Shown: positions 7,739 through 16,908, counted from the first letter of the stretch. The stretch is DNA of 64,000 nucleotides from Paraburkholderia kururiensis (GCF_034424375.1 NZ_CP139965.1:2976001-3040000), one strand, 5' to 3'. Translations and numbers: made by a program. The notes: generated by a model from the letters alone, not told the origin.

Positions 7739-9546
7739 TACAGGGCTCCAACCGTTTCGCAGACGGCAGCGCGTTGTTTCGGTACGGAGGGCGCGGTGCG
7801 CAAATCGAGCTTGCGGGCCAGTTCGACAATCGCGGCCGACACTTCATGTGGCCCACACAGGCCTGCAACGAAGCGGTCTGGGCGCAACAGCACGACCGAT
7901 GCCGGCTGCGCGCCGAACCAGTCCTTGAGGCGCCCCTGTACATCGCCGAGTGCCGTCACGCCGGGTGGCACGTCATTTGTATAGGTCATCTGAACATCGG
8001 GTTTCGCGAACACGAAGCGGCCGCCGAGGCGCTCCCAGATCTGGCGCGCTTCGTCGCTCAATCCGAAGGTGGGATCGGCGCCCCATGCGAGCACCGTGAA
8101 GCCGTTGCCGATGGCGTCGTCCAGTCGCACGACTTCGTCGGCCGGCGTACGCACATACGGCTGGATAAACATCCGACCAACCGGCGACTTCTCGAGCGGA
8201 TCGCGACCGTAGGCAAGGCGCCCGATCAGCGACGCGCGATTCTGCGACATCAGATTGAGCAAGCGGCCAAGCGGACCGTCGCCCGCCCGCTCAAGGCGAC
8301 GCGCGAGCCAACCGCCTGTCTGCTTCGGCTCGGGTAACAACACCACGCCGCGCTCGTAGCGTGGCATCGGCTTGAAACGCATCTCCACGAAATAGCGCTT
8401 CACGGCGGGGAAAAGCGACGCGCTTCTGATCAGCGCCGCGCGCATTGCCTTGCCGAGCGCCGAGGTGGGCGCAACGATGTCGCCGGCCACTTCGGAAAGG
8501 TGGATCATCGACCGGGCATGGGCGCGGCGCTCGACGGTGTAGCTGTCCAGCAGGCCGGGACCCGCAATGCCCTTCACCACCATCGCGAGCTTCCAGCCGA
8601 GGTTGCTCGCATCGCGCATGCCGCTGTTGTAGCCTTGCCCCTGCCACACCGGCATGATGTGAGCTGCGTCGCCGGCGAGCAGAATGCGCCCGACGCGAAA
8701 CGTGCTCGCAAGACGCGCGTTGTGCGTGTACACACGTTTGCGGATGTAGTCGACCTTGTCCGGTTCCGCGACGAGCTTGCGCATCAGCTTCGCGAGGTTT
8801 TCGGGCTTCGAGAGTTCCTCTTCGGTTTCGTCGGGCATCACCATGAACTCGAAGCGGCGGATGCCGTGCGGCAGTGCGGCCGACACATAAGGTCGCTCGT
8901 TATCGCAAACCAGATAGACATGAGGTGTGCCCACCGGGTCGTTCCTCACATCGACCACGATCCACTGATTCGGCTTGGTACGCCCCTCGAATGGCAGGTC
9001 GAGACCGCGGCGCACGCTGCTCCCGCCGCCGTCGCAGCCCACCATGTAGGCCGCGCAAATCGTGCGCCTCGCTCCGTTCGAATCTTCCGCTTCGATCGTC
9101 ACGCCCTGCTCGTTCTGGATGAACGACACGACGCTATGCCCGAACAGCACGTCGACGTGCGGGAAGCGCTTCAACCCGTCGTAGAGCACGCGATCGGCGA
9201 GCGGCTGCAGGAAGGCGTTGCGGCGCGACCAGCCGAACTCGTCAGTGCGTGGCTCGATCGAGGCAAAGCAGTGGCCGTCGCCGGTGGTAAAGCGCATCCA
9301 GTGGTCCGGCGTGATGTGAGGCAGCAAGGTTGCGGCGAGACCGATCGACTGAAACACACGAAATGCTTCGTCATCCAGACCAATTGCGCGCGGATAGTCG
9401 ATGATCTGATCGAGCTTCTCGATCACGATCACGCTAACGCCCTGCTGCCCAAGAAGGTTGGCGATCGTGAGGCCAACCGGCCCGGCGCCGATGATCGCGA
9501 CGTCGGCCGCGAGCGCGTCCGTGCGCGCTCCGTTGACTGGGGACAT
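7738..9546 (-). CDS. mhpA: 3-(3-hydroxyphenyl)propionate hydroxylase (FAD monooxygenase)
   Basis: This 602-residue class A flavoprotein monooxygenase hydroxylates 3-(3-hydroxyphenyl)propionate or 3-hydroxycinnamate to the 2,3-dihydroxy product, using NADH and O2. The FAD-binding GAGPVG motif lies at residues 20-25 and the second flavin motif GDAAHIMPVWQGQGYN near residue 289. A thioredoxin-like C-terminal region is longer than the E. coli protein, which is about 554 residues as I recall. AGGAGAG lies close upstream of the ATG. It is the first gene of the operon and is divergent from mhpR. Confidence 0.94.
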   Translation of the reverse strand: MSPVNGARTDALAADVAIIGAGPVGLTIANLLGQQGVSVIVIEKLDQIIDYPRAIGLDDEAFRVFQSIGLAATLLPHITPDHWMRFTTGDGHCFASIEPRTDEFGWSRRNAFLQPLADRVLYDGLKRFPHVDVLFGHSVVSFIQNEQGVTIEAEDSNGARRTICAAYMVGCDGGGSSVRRGLDLPFEGRTKPNQWIVVDVRNDPVGTPHVYLVCDNERPYVSAALPHGIRRFEFMVMPDETEEELSKPENLAKLMRKLVAEPDKVDYIRKRVYTHNARLASTFRVGRILLAGDAAHIMPVWQGQGYNSGMRDASNLGWKLAMVVKGIAGPGLLDSYTVERRAHARSMIHLSEVAGDIVAPTSALGKAMRAALIRSASLFPAVKRYFVEMRFKPMPRYERGVVLLPEPKQTGGWLARRLERAGDGPLGRLLNLMSQNRASLIGRLAYGRDPLEKSPVGRMFIQPYVRTPADEVVRLDDAIGNGFTVLAWGADPTFGLSDEARQIWERLGGRFVFAKPDVQMTYTNDVPPGVTALGDVQGRLKDWFGAQPASVVLLRPDRFVAGLCGPHEVSAAIVELARKLDLRTAPSVPKQRAAVCETVGAL

Positions 9547-9656
9547 GTCTCTCTCCTGTGTCGACGCGGCATATCAGGGACACATGGGATGGGTCCAGGC
9601 CGCTTTTGAGGAAAGTCTAAGGAGCGTCCCGGTCGCGCTCAAACAATTGACAATAA

Positions 9657-9673
9657 TGTGCACGGAATGCACA
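9657..9673. promoter_or_regulatory. Predicted MhpR operator
   Basis: A perfect inverted repeat TGTGCA-n5-TGCACA lies in the 149-base space between the divergent mhpA and mhpR, 22 bases before the mhpR start. The E. coli MhpR site is a short GTGCAC-type palindrome as I recall, so the match in sequence and place is suggestive. A TTGACA hexamer lies just upstream at 9647-9652, but no good -10 box at standard spacing was found for either direction. Confidence 0.6.
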
Positions 9674-9695
9674 GTGTTGTTTTTAAAGGATTTTT

Positions 9696-10490
9696 ATGAC
9701 GAAGTACGCCAATGTGCGCGGCCTCGCGCGGGGCCTGCAGGTGCTTCGGGCGCTCAATGCGATGGAGGGCGGCCGGGCAACCAGCCAGCAGATCAGCGAA
9801 GCGACGGGCCTGCACCGCACGACGGTGCGCCGGCTTCTCGAGACGCTTGTTGAAGACGGTTGCGTGCGGCGCAGCACATCCGACGACAGTTTCCGGCTGG
9901 CGCTCGGCGTTCGTTCGTTGAGCGAAGGATTTACCGACGACGAGCGCATCGCAATGGTCGCACCGCCCATCATGGGACGGCTGCTGCAACGCGTGGTCTG
10001 GCCGTCCGACCTCACGACGCCGGATGGCGACGCAATGCTGATTCGCGAGACCACACATCGCTTCAGCCCGCTGTCGTTTCACCGCTCCATGGTGGGACGG
10101 CGGCTGCCGATTCTGCTTACGGCCGCGGGCCGCGTGTACTTTTCGACGTGCCCTGACGCAGAACGCGAGGACATGCTCGACCTGCTGCGCTCAGGCGCGG
10201 GCGGCGACGATCAGCGCAGTCTTGCGTGCGACGACGCATACATTCGCAACCTCGTGCGCCAGACGCGGGAAGACGGCTTCGGGTCCAACCATGGCGACTG
10301 GTCTGAACAAAAGAAGATCGGCGCGCTGGCGGTGGCAGTCGGATCGAATGAGCGCGTGCTGGCGAGCCTCAACGTGATCTATTTGTCTAAAGCGATTGCC
10401 GCGAAAGAGGCGGTGAAGCGCTTTCTTCCAGAGCTGGAGCAGGCGGCCAGGGAGATCGCAGAGGCACTCGATGGGCCTGCTGCCGGGTAA
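9696..10490 (+). CDS. mhpR: IclR-family activator of the mhp operon
   Basis: This 264-residue IclR-type regulator has an N-terminal winged HTH (about residues 5-65, recognition region ISEATGLHRTTVRRLLETL) and a GAF-like effector domain behind it. It matches remembered E. coli MhpR in many places, for example VRGLARGLQVL, SPSDDSFRL-like TSDDSFRLALGVR, and ETTHRFSPLSFHRSMVGRRLP. In E. coli it activates mhpA-F with 3-(3-hydroxyphenyl)propionate as inducer. The divergent position to mhpA and the palindrome upstream fit this role. Confidence 0.92.
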   Translation: MTKYANVRGLARGLQVLRALNAMEGGRATSQQISEATGLHRTTVRRLLETLVEDGCVRRSTSDDSFRLALGVRSLSEGFTDDERIAMVAPPIMGRLLQRVVWPSDLTTPDGDAMLIRETTHRFSPLSFHRSMVGRRLPILLTAAGRVYFSTCPDAEREDMLDLLRSGAGGDDQRSLACDDAYIRNLVRQTREDGFGSNHGDWSEQKKIGALAVAVGSNERVLASLNVIYLSKAIAAKEAVKRFLPELEQAAREIAEALDGPAAG

Positions 10491-10796
10491 CGACGAGTGC
10501 GCCGGCGTACCTCGCGGCACCAGTCAGCGCGGACGAAGACGCAACAGGCGTTGAACGGCTACGCCTCGCTCGACACGCCGCGAGCGCGGCGACCTCAGTC
10601 GCGGACAACGCGCCGCGATAGATCCGGAAATCTGCAATCTTCCCGCTGAAGCACGAATCATGCTCATACGGCGAGTGCGAGACCTGACCTGCTCCGCGAG
10701 ATCAGGATGCTGACGGTGTAGCATCCGTTCCGAAGAGGAACGGCGGCGAAAAAGCCATTTAAGGAAGGTAAGGGACTCTGCCCTTCCCAAAAAAAG
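10491..10796. other. Spacer after mhpR, no gene seen
   Basis: No open frame here looks like a protein. The only structure is a weak hairpin around 10763-10788 (GGAAGG with CCTTCC, and an alternative AAGGG with CCCTT), next to the stronger hairpin that follows. Confidence 0.5.
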
Positions 10797-10827
10797 GAGC
10801 CGCCTCCCGGCAGGGAAAAGGCGGCTC
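10797..10827 (-). terminator. Intrinsic-terminator-like hairpin
   Basis: The arms GAGCCGCCT (10797-10805) and AGGCGGCTC (10819-10827) form a perfect nine-pair stem with a 13-base loop. An A-run at 10789-10795 becomes a U-run on the minus strand, so it should stop minus-strand transcription. It lies 260 bases beyond the porin stop and would be a second, back-up terminator. On the plus strand only TTC follows, so termination of mhpR is less certain. Confidence 0.6.
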
Positions 10828-11006
10828 TTCAAGCTCGGAGTCATGCATGTAGGGAAGCTCATCCCCAAACAGGAGTTTTCGAACTACTGATATTCATGTT
10901 ATCGAGTTATGTCGTAATAAAACAACCTGCAGGGAATCGGCTCGTTGCGCTCGCGCAGAGAATGGCAGACGCGATCGCGAACTGTGTGCGGCGCCCTGCA
11001 TCAGGC

Positions 11007-11046
11007 AAAACGGGCACGTCCGCCGTTGATCTGGCTGACGTGCCCG
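11007..11046 (-). terminator. Rho-independent terminator of the porin gene
   Basis: The perfect ten-base arms CGGGCACGTC (11011-11020) and GACGTGCCCG (11037-11046) are followed on the minus strand by TTTT. The hairpin lies 44 bases after the stop of the minus-strand porin and has the layout of an intrinsic terminator. Confidence 0.75.
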
Positions 11047-11089
11047 TCGCAAGCGCTACCCCGGCCGGGGTAGCACTGCTCACACCCGT

Positions 11090-12280
11090 TTAAAAGCGGT
11101 GACGGATACCGGTGGCAACGGCCACCTGGTTTTGTGTGGTCGAGGACGGAATGATGCCACCGATCGACGTCGGGGCGGAGAACGAAAAGCCGCCGATGTT
11201 CTCCGACGACGAGTGCTGGTACACACCTGCCAGATACAAATCGGTGCGCTTGCTCAGCGAATAGTCCGCGCCGAGCGTGACCGAATGCCATTTCGGGCTG
11301 AGTTCAGCATTGCTGGCCGACAGGTTGCTCCACGTGTAGGTGTAGTTGCCCACGAGCGCCAGTGCCGGCGTCAATCCATAGGTGCCGTTCACCTCGATGT
11401 TGTCAAAGCGCATGCTCACGCCCGAACCGACGCTGCCAACATCCTGCAGGCGCGTGTGCGTCCACAGCAACCCGACCGTTCCCGGACCATACGCGTAATT
11501 GGCGCCAACACCGACGGTGCGCTGCACGCCGGCCAGTTGCGTATTTCCGCTCGCACCATTAACAGTGAACAGGCCGGAATTGAGTACGGCATTGGACGCG
11601 CTATTGGCATTGGCGCCCGGGGTGCTCATCTGGCTATAAGCGGCGGCGACCTTCAGAGGTCCGCGGTTATAACCTGCGCCGAGGCTCCACTGGCGACCGT
11701 CGGCAAAGGCACCGGCCTGGTTGCTGAAGCTGTACATGCCACCGAAGCTGAAGCCGGCGTAATTGGCGCTCTGATACTTGAGCGCGTTCAGGTAAGAATA
11801 CTCGGCACCGATATTGTCATTGTTGAACGGGTGAGCAGCCAGGTTGATGCCACCGGCCTGACCGGCGAGCCCGAGCGGCGACAGGTAGTCGGTGAAGGTG
11901 TCGTACTGGCGACCGAGCGTGACGGTGCCGTAGTCACGGCTTTGCACGCCGACATAAGCCTGACGCGTGAACATGCCAGAGGACTGGCCGGTGAAATAGC
12001 CGGGGCTGAACTGGCCGTTATTCAGGTTGAATCCGGATTCCAACTTGAAGATCGCGGCCATGCCACCGCCCAGGTCTTCCGCGCCCTTCAGGCCGAAGTA
12101 CGTGTTGGACATCAGGCCACTGGACTGCGCCCACAGGCTCTTGCCGCCCGCGTTGTTCACATAGGCAAGACCCGCATCGAGCGAGCCATACAGCGTCACG
12201 CTGCTCTGCGCGTGCGCTGCCGCGCTGAATGCACCCAGCACACCGAAGGCGACGAGGGTTTTCTTGAGACTGTTTTTCAT
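11090..12280 (-). CDS. Outer-membrane porin, OmpC-like trimeric family
   Basis: This 396-residue precursor is a general diffusion porin of the betaproteobacterial type. A signal peptide ends at AHA-QSS (about residue 24), followed by the typical first strand SSVTLYGSLDAGLAYVNN, alternating amphipathic beta strands, and a C-terminal strand ending in Phe (ATGIRHRF), the usual outer-membrane assembly signal. AAGGAG lies seven bases before the ATG. It stands alone between two terminator-like hairpins and a long leader. It might import aromatic acids for the neighbouring hca/mhp genes, but that link is only by position. Confidence 0.9.
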   Translation of the reverse strand: MKNSLKKTLVAFGVLGAFSAAAHAQSSVTLYGSLDAGLAYVNNAGGKSLWAQSSGLMSNTYFGLKGAEDLGGGMAAIFKLESGFNLNNGQFSPGYFTGQSSGMFTRQAYVGVQSRDYGTVTLGRQYDTFTDYLSPLGLAGQAGGINLAAHPFNNDNIGAEYSYLNALKYQSANYAGFSFGGMYSFSNQAGAFADGRQWSLGAGYNRGPLKVAAAYSQMSTPGANANSASNAVLNSGLFTVNGASGNTQLAGVQRTVGVGANYAYGPGTVGLLWTHTRLQDVGSVGSGVSMRFDNIEVNGTYGLTPALALVGNYTYTWSNLSASNAELSPKWHSVTLGADYSLSKRTDLYLAGVYQHSSSENIGGFSFSAPTSIGGIIPSSTTQNQVAVATGIRHRF

Positions 12281-12314
12281 GAGGTTTCTCCTTGTTATCG
12301 AAGTTTCGTAGCGT

Positions 12315-12375
12315 CAACAACCGCATCGGTGAACGGGGGGCATGGTGACATCGGATGCCAATTCGACGGTTGTTG
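12315..12375 (-). repeat. Inverted repeat in the porin leader
   Basis: Perfect nine-base arms CAACAACCG (12315-12323) and CGGTTGTTG (12367-12375) flank 43 bases, 35 bases upstream of the porin start. If transcribed they could close a long stem in the 5' leader; otherwise they could be regulator half-sites. No function is proven. Confidence 0.45.
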
Positions 12376-12954
12376 CCATACAACGAGACCAGGTTATCCG
12401 ACGCAACTTTGATAAATAGCAAATAATCTGTGACGAGCTGGAACTTACTGTGAGGTGAGTTTATTAATGCCGTTGGCATATGTCGCGATGGCCGCTACCC
12501 AGATTTAAGCCGAGCGATTCGATTTTTCGAATGTTAAGAACTGCAACTGGCCCGATCGTAAAATTGAGAGGAAAGCCAGAAAGCATGCCTGGCTGCGCGG
12601 TAGGTTTTATCTGGCTTGTCTGAAGGGGCAGAATCCTCGAGACAATCTCAGCTCGTGTTTCCAGTTTCGCAATGTGGCAAATATTGAAAATCGAGGTGGG
12701 TAGACGGTGATATTGGCATTCGCTTTTGGCTTCATGAGAAAAGCGATGTGCGACGGCGCTATCTCAAAGTGTAGGCGACAACTCGTAAAGAGCGGAATGG
12801 GGATAGAGAAATGACATTTCGCCCCAGATGACTTTTTTGGGGGGCACATTTTGCAATGCGCTTGCACGGCTGATCACGATCAACCGCGCCATGGTCAGCA
12901 TTGCCAGGCTATCGGCCACACAACGGCTGCCGCATTCGTTGTGGAAGACGAGTA
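12376..12954. other. Gene-poor stretch upstream of the porin
   Basis: No convincing gene was found. The stretch is clearly more A/T-rich than its neighbours and the short open frames resemble nothing known. It probably holds the porin promoter near its left side. Confidence 0.4.
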
Positions 12955-13444
12955 CCCTTCCCGACCGCCGTCGCCGTACCAGGCGCGAATCTGTCGGGCG
13001 TCTCTTCGACCACGATATCGAGCGCGAGCACTACATGAGTGCTGGGGCATCGTGAGATGCTGACCGATGGTTGCTTGATGACGGGATTCACGGAAGGCAC
13101 TGCGGATACCCCGTAAAGTTCACCGTGAGGAAAAACCCGACCCGGATGCCGGAGCACGAGACGGGTGAAATCGAACTTGCGCGGTGACAGCACCCGCCGG
13201 TTTCGATCCAGCACCACGGTCCGGTCCCTGATGTCGATCACGTAGTCGCCAAGCTCGATACCGCACGCTTCCCGTCTTGTGTGCGGATGGACGCGGCACA
13301 GCAGCGCTGCGACCCGCGCAGCGAGCTCGATGCATCGTACGGATGCCTGACCACGTAATCGTTCGCGCCCGCTTCCGGTATCTTCGCTACGTCGCGCTCA
13401 CTGCCGCAATACGTCTGCGGCCGCCCTATGACCATCAACGTTAC
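12955..13444 (-). pseudogene. Remnant of an OmpR/PhoB-type response regulator
   Basis: Two minus-strand frames together give the second half of a receiver domain and an OmpR-type DNA-binding domain. The first frame (about 13444-13280) reads PEAGANDYVVRHPYD, matching the usual EAGADDYLVKPFD of receivers. The next frame (about 13280-12955) reads SPRKFDFTRLVLRHPGRVF and then ATAVGKGTRL, like the winged helix ending VRGVGYRL. A one-base frameshift separates them. The N-terminal receiver half with the phosphorylated Asp is absent because the frame begins where tssJ stops. No partner histidine kinase is visible. Confidence 0.65.
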
Positions 13445-13974
13445 GGCGCGCTTTGCCCTGCCACAGTCGTAGCCGGCAGTTCGATCTTCTGGTCGACGAG
13501 TGAGAGCCTGAGCGGTTTGTCCGCGTCCAGCTTCTTCTTTTCGACGACGCGCTTCCACTCGCCGTCCTTACCGGGCTCCCGATAGAGCGCCACGATCGCC
13601 ACGTACCTTGTTTCGGGCGCCATAGGCTGCGACAGGCTCACCGATGCCCCAGGATTCAGCACGGTAGCCATATCCGCCTGCACATCCTGCGCAAGCACGG
13701 CACGATCGTTCTTCAGCAGATCGTCGTAGGACGCGCCGTCAAACAGCTTGCGGTCCTTGAGCTGATACACACGCACCGCTACCGATGTGGGGCGGCCGGC
13801 CTCATCAGGATTCAACGCTTCCCGGGCAGACACATCGATATTGAGCGTTTTGATCTGCTTGAAGAACACGGCGTGATACGCGCTCGCCGTCGAGTCGGAG
13901 ACGGCCTGCCAGGCGCCGCAACCCGACAGCGCCAGCGCCAGCGGGACGGTTGTTGTGATGAAACGGATCGACAT
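13441..13974 (-). CDS. tssJ: T6SS outer-membrane lipoprotein TssJ
   Basis: This 177-residue protein is the lipoprotein that anchors the TssJLM membrane complex in the outer membrane. The N-terminus has a lipoprotein signal with the lipobox LALSGC, so Cys19 is the predicted lipidation site. The mature part reads LNIDVSAREALNPDEAGRPT and VAIYREPG-type segments typical of TssJ/VasD, with a beta-sandwich fold expected. It is the last gene of the minus-strand arm, 12 bases after tssG. Its stop touches the response-regulator remnant. Confidence 0.88.
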   Translation of the reverse strand: MSIRFITTTVPLALALSGCGAWQAVSDSTASAYHAVFFKQIKTLNIDVSAREALNPDEAGRPTSVAVRVYQLKDRKLFDGASYDDLLKNDRAVLAQDVQADMATVLNPGASVSLSQPMAPETRYVAIVALYREPGKDGEWKRVVEKKKLDADKPLRLSLVDQKIELPATTVAGQSAP

Positions 13975-13986
13975 CTTCAGTCCTTC

Positions 13987-15090
13987 TCAGGCGGGTTGGG
14001 GTGAGGCTGAAACAGCCGCGGCGCGCGGAAACGCCTCATACACCCCCAGCGAAATATTGATGAGCCGCTCGGCCTGCGCCGGCAGCACGGTGGTCCAGCC
14101 CAGACGCGGCGACGGGCCAGCGCCAGGCGAGCCGACGGAAGGCGGCGGAGCGTGCCGCGACGACATCTCCATGCGCAGATGCACGTCGGCTTTCACGCCC
14201 ACGTAAAGCTGCACGAAGGCCATCAGCTCGCGGTGCAGCGACGCGCCGGGCAACAGATCGTGCGCCTGACGCCCATCGGCCGGCCGCAGCGTCACGCGCA
14301 CAGCGCGGCTGCGATACGCCATGCGCCGGCCCAGCACGTAGCCGCCGCCGAGCCCCTTGCCTCCGCTGCCTTCGTTCGTGGCCGCGCCAAGCGGCTGTGG
14401 CTTGCCGGTCGACGTCGTCACAGGCCAGAACTCGTCCACACGCACGTCGACGCCGGGCACCGCCAGCGCGATCACGCCCGCGAGCCCCTCGGGCGTACGC
14501 GTGCGCTGGACCAGCAGGCCGAGCAGCGCGAGCATGCGAGAGTCGGGCAGGCCCGCACGCGCCGGCTTGTCGCCCCAGCCGAAGCCGGCGAGGCAAAGCA
14601 GGCTGCGCGAATGAGCATCGGCACCACCCGGCCGGAAGCTCTCCGCATGCCGGTACTTCTTCCACGCGCGATACAGCAGCGTGACGTAACGGTGATTAAA
14701 CTGGTCGAGGAACGATTCAACCGCCTCGTGGCCCTCCTCCCGCATCACGATGTCGTCGATCATGTGCGACGGCATCGCGGCATCGACGCCATAGAGGCCC
14801 ATGAACGTCGTGCGCACGGAGGGCGGTGCGTCGGGATGCTCCTCGTCGAACCCGACCGAGGCAATCTCCCCTGCTGGGAAGCCGGTCCGCGGACGCGGGC
14901 GAAAGCGCACGGGCTCATGCTCGGGCGTATCGCGCGTACCGATGCCGGGCTGATCCGGCGCACGCGCTTCCAGCAGCCGGCACAGCTGCATGAAGCTCAT
15001 CTGCGGCGCGCGCGCAAGCAGCGACGCCATGAGCGGCTCAACATGAGACAGACCGTCTGCGTCCAGGGCCGATTTCATCGCTGCACTCAT
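13987..15090 (-). CDS. tssG: T6SS baseplate protein TssG
   Basis: This 367-residue protein of the TssG/ImpH/VasB family is part of the T6SS baseplate wedge together with TssF and TssE. Landmarks are the N-terminal MSFMQLCRLLEAR segment, FMGLYGVDAAMPSHMIDDI near residue 97, and FLDQFNHRYVTLLYRAWKKY. I chose the ATG at 15088-15090 because it overlaps the tssF stop by four bases (ATGA). An upstream in-frame start at 15123 would give 378 residues with a deep overlap and is less likely. Confidence 0.9.
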   Translation of the reverse strand: MSAAMKSALDADGLSHVEPLMASLLARAPQMSFMQLCRLLEARAPDQPGIGTRDTPEHEPVRFRPRPRTGFPAGEIASVGFDEEHPDAPPSVRTTFMGLYGVDAAMPSHMIDDIVMREEGHEAVESFLDQFNHRYVTLLYRAWKKYRHAESFRPGGADAHSRSLLCLAGFGWGDKPARAGLPDSRMLALLGLLVQRTRTPEGLAGVIALAVPGVDVRVDEFWPVTTSTGKPQPLGAATNEGSGGKGLGGGYVLGRRMAYRSRAVRVTLRPADGRQAHDLLPGASLHRELMAFVQLYVGVKADVHLRMEMSSRHAPPPSVGSPGAGPSPRLGWTTVLPAQAERLINISLGVYEAFPRAAAVSASPQPA

Positions 15091-16898
15091 AACGGCGCCC
15101 GCTGTGCCTTGCTGCGCGACCATTCCACCCGTGCCTGCGACGGCAGGCTCACGATCGCGAGCTTCGTGAACAGGTTGATGTCGGCGTAGAGCGCGAAGAA
15201 GCGATGCAGCAGTTCACCGAACAGCATCACGTCGCCCTCGCCCGCGAACGCGTGGGAATCGAGCGTCACCTCGATCAGCACGCCGCGTTCGACCGCGCCG
15301 CCCGTCACCTCCTCGACCAGTTCCTGCGATACCCGCAGGATGCCCGCGAGCCGGCGGCGGTTGAGTTCGTCGTCGGTCCAGTCGTAGAGAGCGAGCGCCC
15401 CGCGCAGCACCTCGGCGTTCATCATCGAGAGGAAGTTCGGCGCGAGATGCGACAGCAGGCGCCACTGGAAGCGGTCCTGGGTGGGCGGATAGAGCGGCAG
15501 CGTCGGCGACACGAGGTTGCGCACGCCGGCCACGTTCGGCGTACTAGCCGCCAGTTCGTCGAGGCTCGCCTCGCGCAGACCCTTGCGCGGCAGCAGGCCG
15601 TTCGTCCCTGTCACGCGCAGCGAAAGGCTTTCCTCAGGCAGCGTGTCCATCGTTTCCCACGCGTGTCCGCCGAGGATCACCCACGTCTCGTGCAGCCCCG
15701 ACACGCCCGGTCTCACACGGCTGTGGAAATAGCGCTCGGGTGCCTCGTGGCGCAGCATGCCGCCGCGGTGCCGGAAGGTGGCAAAGGGCACGTATTCGTA
15801 GCGCTCGGCCGTTTCGTGGTCGAAGGTCTCGATGGCGTCGACCGAGTAGGTTTCCACGTGCGCGCCCTGGTGGCCTGCGGGCACCACGCGGTACTCCGTC
15901 TCGTGATGGTTGATCACGACGGGCTCGGCGTCGAGTTCGAACAGGTTGATCACGGGGCTGCAGAACAGGCGCACGTTCGCGGCATCGAACCGGTGGTCGG
16001 CGGGCCAGGCGTGCTGCAGCACGATCTCCAGTTCGAAACGGTCCGACTTTTCCGGAAGCTTCGCGACATCGAGACCGCACAGATCGACGAAGAGAAACTT
16101 CTCCCGGAACGTGAAGTATTCGAGCAGCAACTGGTAGCCGGAGAACGCGGCATCGGCCTTGGGCCACAGCCGCTCTTCTGCCGAGAAGCCCGCGGGCTCG
16201 ATCGTGACACCGGCAAGCGGCACGGCTTCACCATCGCGGATTTCCGGCACACGCCAGTGAACCGCCTCCACCTGACGCGTGAGCGCAAGATGCATGGCGA
16301 ACGCCGTGGGCAGGTCCGCGTTCAGATACAGGCGCAGGCACGATAGGTCGATCTCCTGTCGGCGCGCCGAGTGGTGCAGCTGGAAACCCAGGCGGATGAC
16401 AGAACGCCCGTCGTGGCGCACCGTCAGCCCGGCGTGCGTGATCGACAGCGGCTGCACGGTAACGTCCTGCGTCGTGCGGTACAGACACTGCACCGTCTTC
16501 GGCGTGGTGCCTTCCGCGCCCGCCGGCGGCACGGCGATGGGCGCGGAACGCACCGGCACGCCGGCCGGCACCACCTCGGTCTTCTGGAGCTTCTCGGCGA
16601 GCGGAATGAGTTCGACCACCGAGAGCGACGGGATCATCCGCAGGTAATGCGGCCAGAGCAGGCTCACGAGGCCTTCGGTCAGCTCGGGCAGCTCGTCGTC
16701 GAGCTTCTGCCGCAGCCGCCCGGTGAGGAACGCGAAGCCTTCGAAGAGCCGCTCGACGTACGGATCGCGGTCGCCCACGCGGTCGAGGTTGAGCAGGCGC
16801 GCGCGGTCGGGATGTGCCTTCGCGAACTCCTTGCCGGATTCGCGCAGGTAGCGCATCTCGGCTTCGTAGTAGCGCAGGATGGGATCGTCGTTTTCCAT
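15087..16898 (-). CDS. tssF: T6SS baseplate protein TssF
   Basis: This 603-residue protein of the TssF/ImpG/VasA family is the largest baseplate wedge subunit and binds TssG. The N-terminus ILRYYEAEMRYLRESGKEFA, the segment DPYVERLFEGFAFLTGRL and LPELTEGLVSLLWPHYLRMI are characteristic. Length is normal for the family. It lies ten bases downstream of tssA and overlaps tssG by four bases, so the arm is a tight operon tssM-A-F-G-J. Confidence 0.94.
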   Translation of the reverse strand: MENDDPILRYYEAEMRYLRESGKEFAKAHPDRARLLNLDRVGDRDPYVERLFEGFAFLTGRLRQKLDDELPELTEGLVSLLWPHYLRMIPSLSVVELIPLAEKLQKTEVVPAGVPVRSAPIAVPPAGAEGTTPKTVQCLYRTTQDVTVQPLSITHAGLTVRHDGRSVIRLGFQLHHSARRQEIDLSCLRLYLNADLPTAFAMHLALTRQVEAVHWRVPEIRDGEAVPLAGVTIEPAGFSAEERLWPKADAAFSGYQLLLEYFTFREKFLFVDLCGLDVAKLPEKSDRFELEIVLQHAWPADHRFDAANVRLFCSPVINLFELDAEPVVINHHETEYRVVPAGHQGAHVETYSVDAIETFDHETAERYEYVPFATFRHRGGMLRHEAPERYFHSRVRPGVSGLHETWVILGGHAWETMDTLPEESLSLRVTGTNGLLPRKGLREASLDELAASTPNVAGVRNLVSPTLPLYPPTQDRFQWRLLSHLAPNFLSMMNAEVLRGALALYDWTDDELNRRRLAGILRVSQELVEEVTGGAVERGVLIEVTLDSHAFAGEGDVMLFGELLHRFFALYADINLFTKLAIVSLPSQARVEWSRSKAQRAPL

Positions 16899-16908
16899 TG
16901 TTTCGTTC

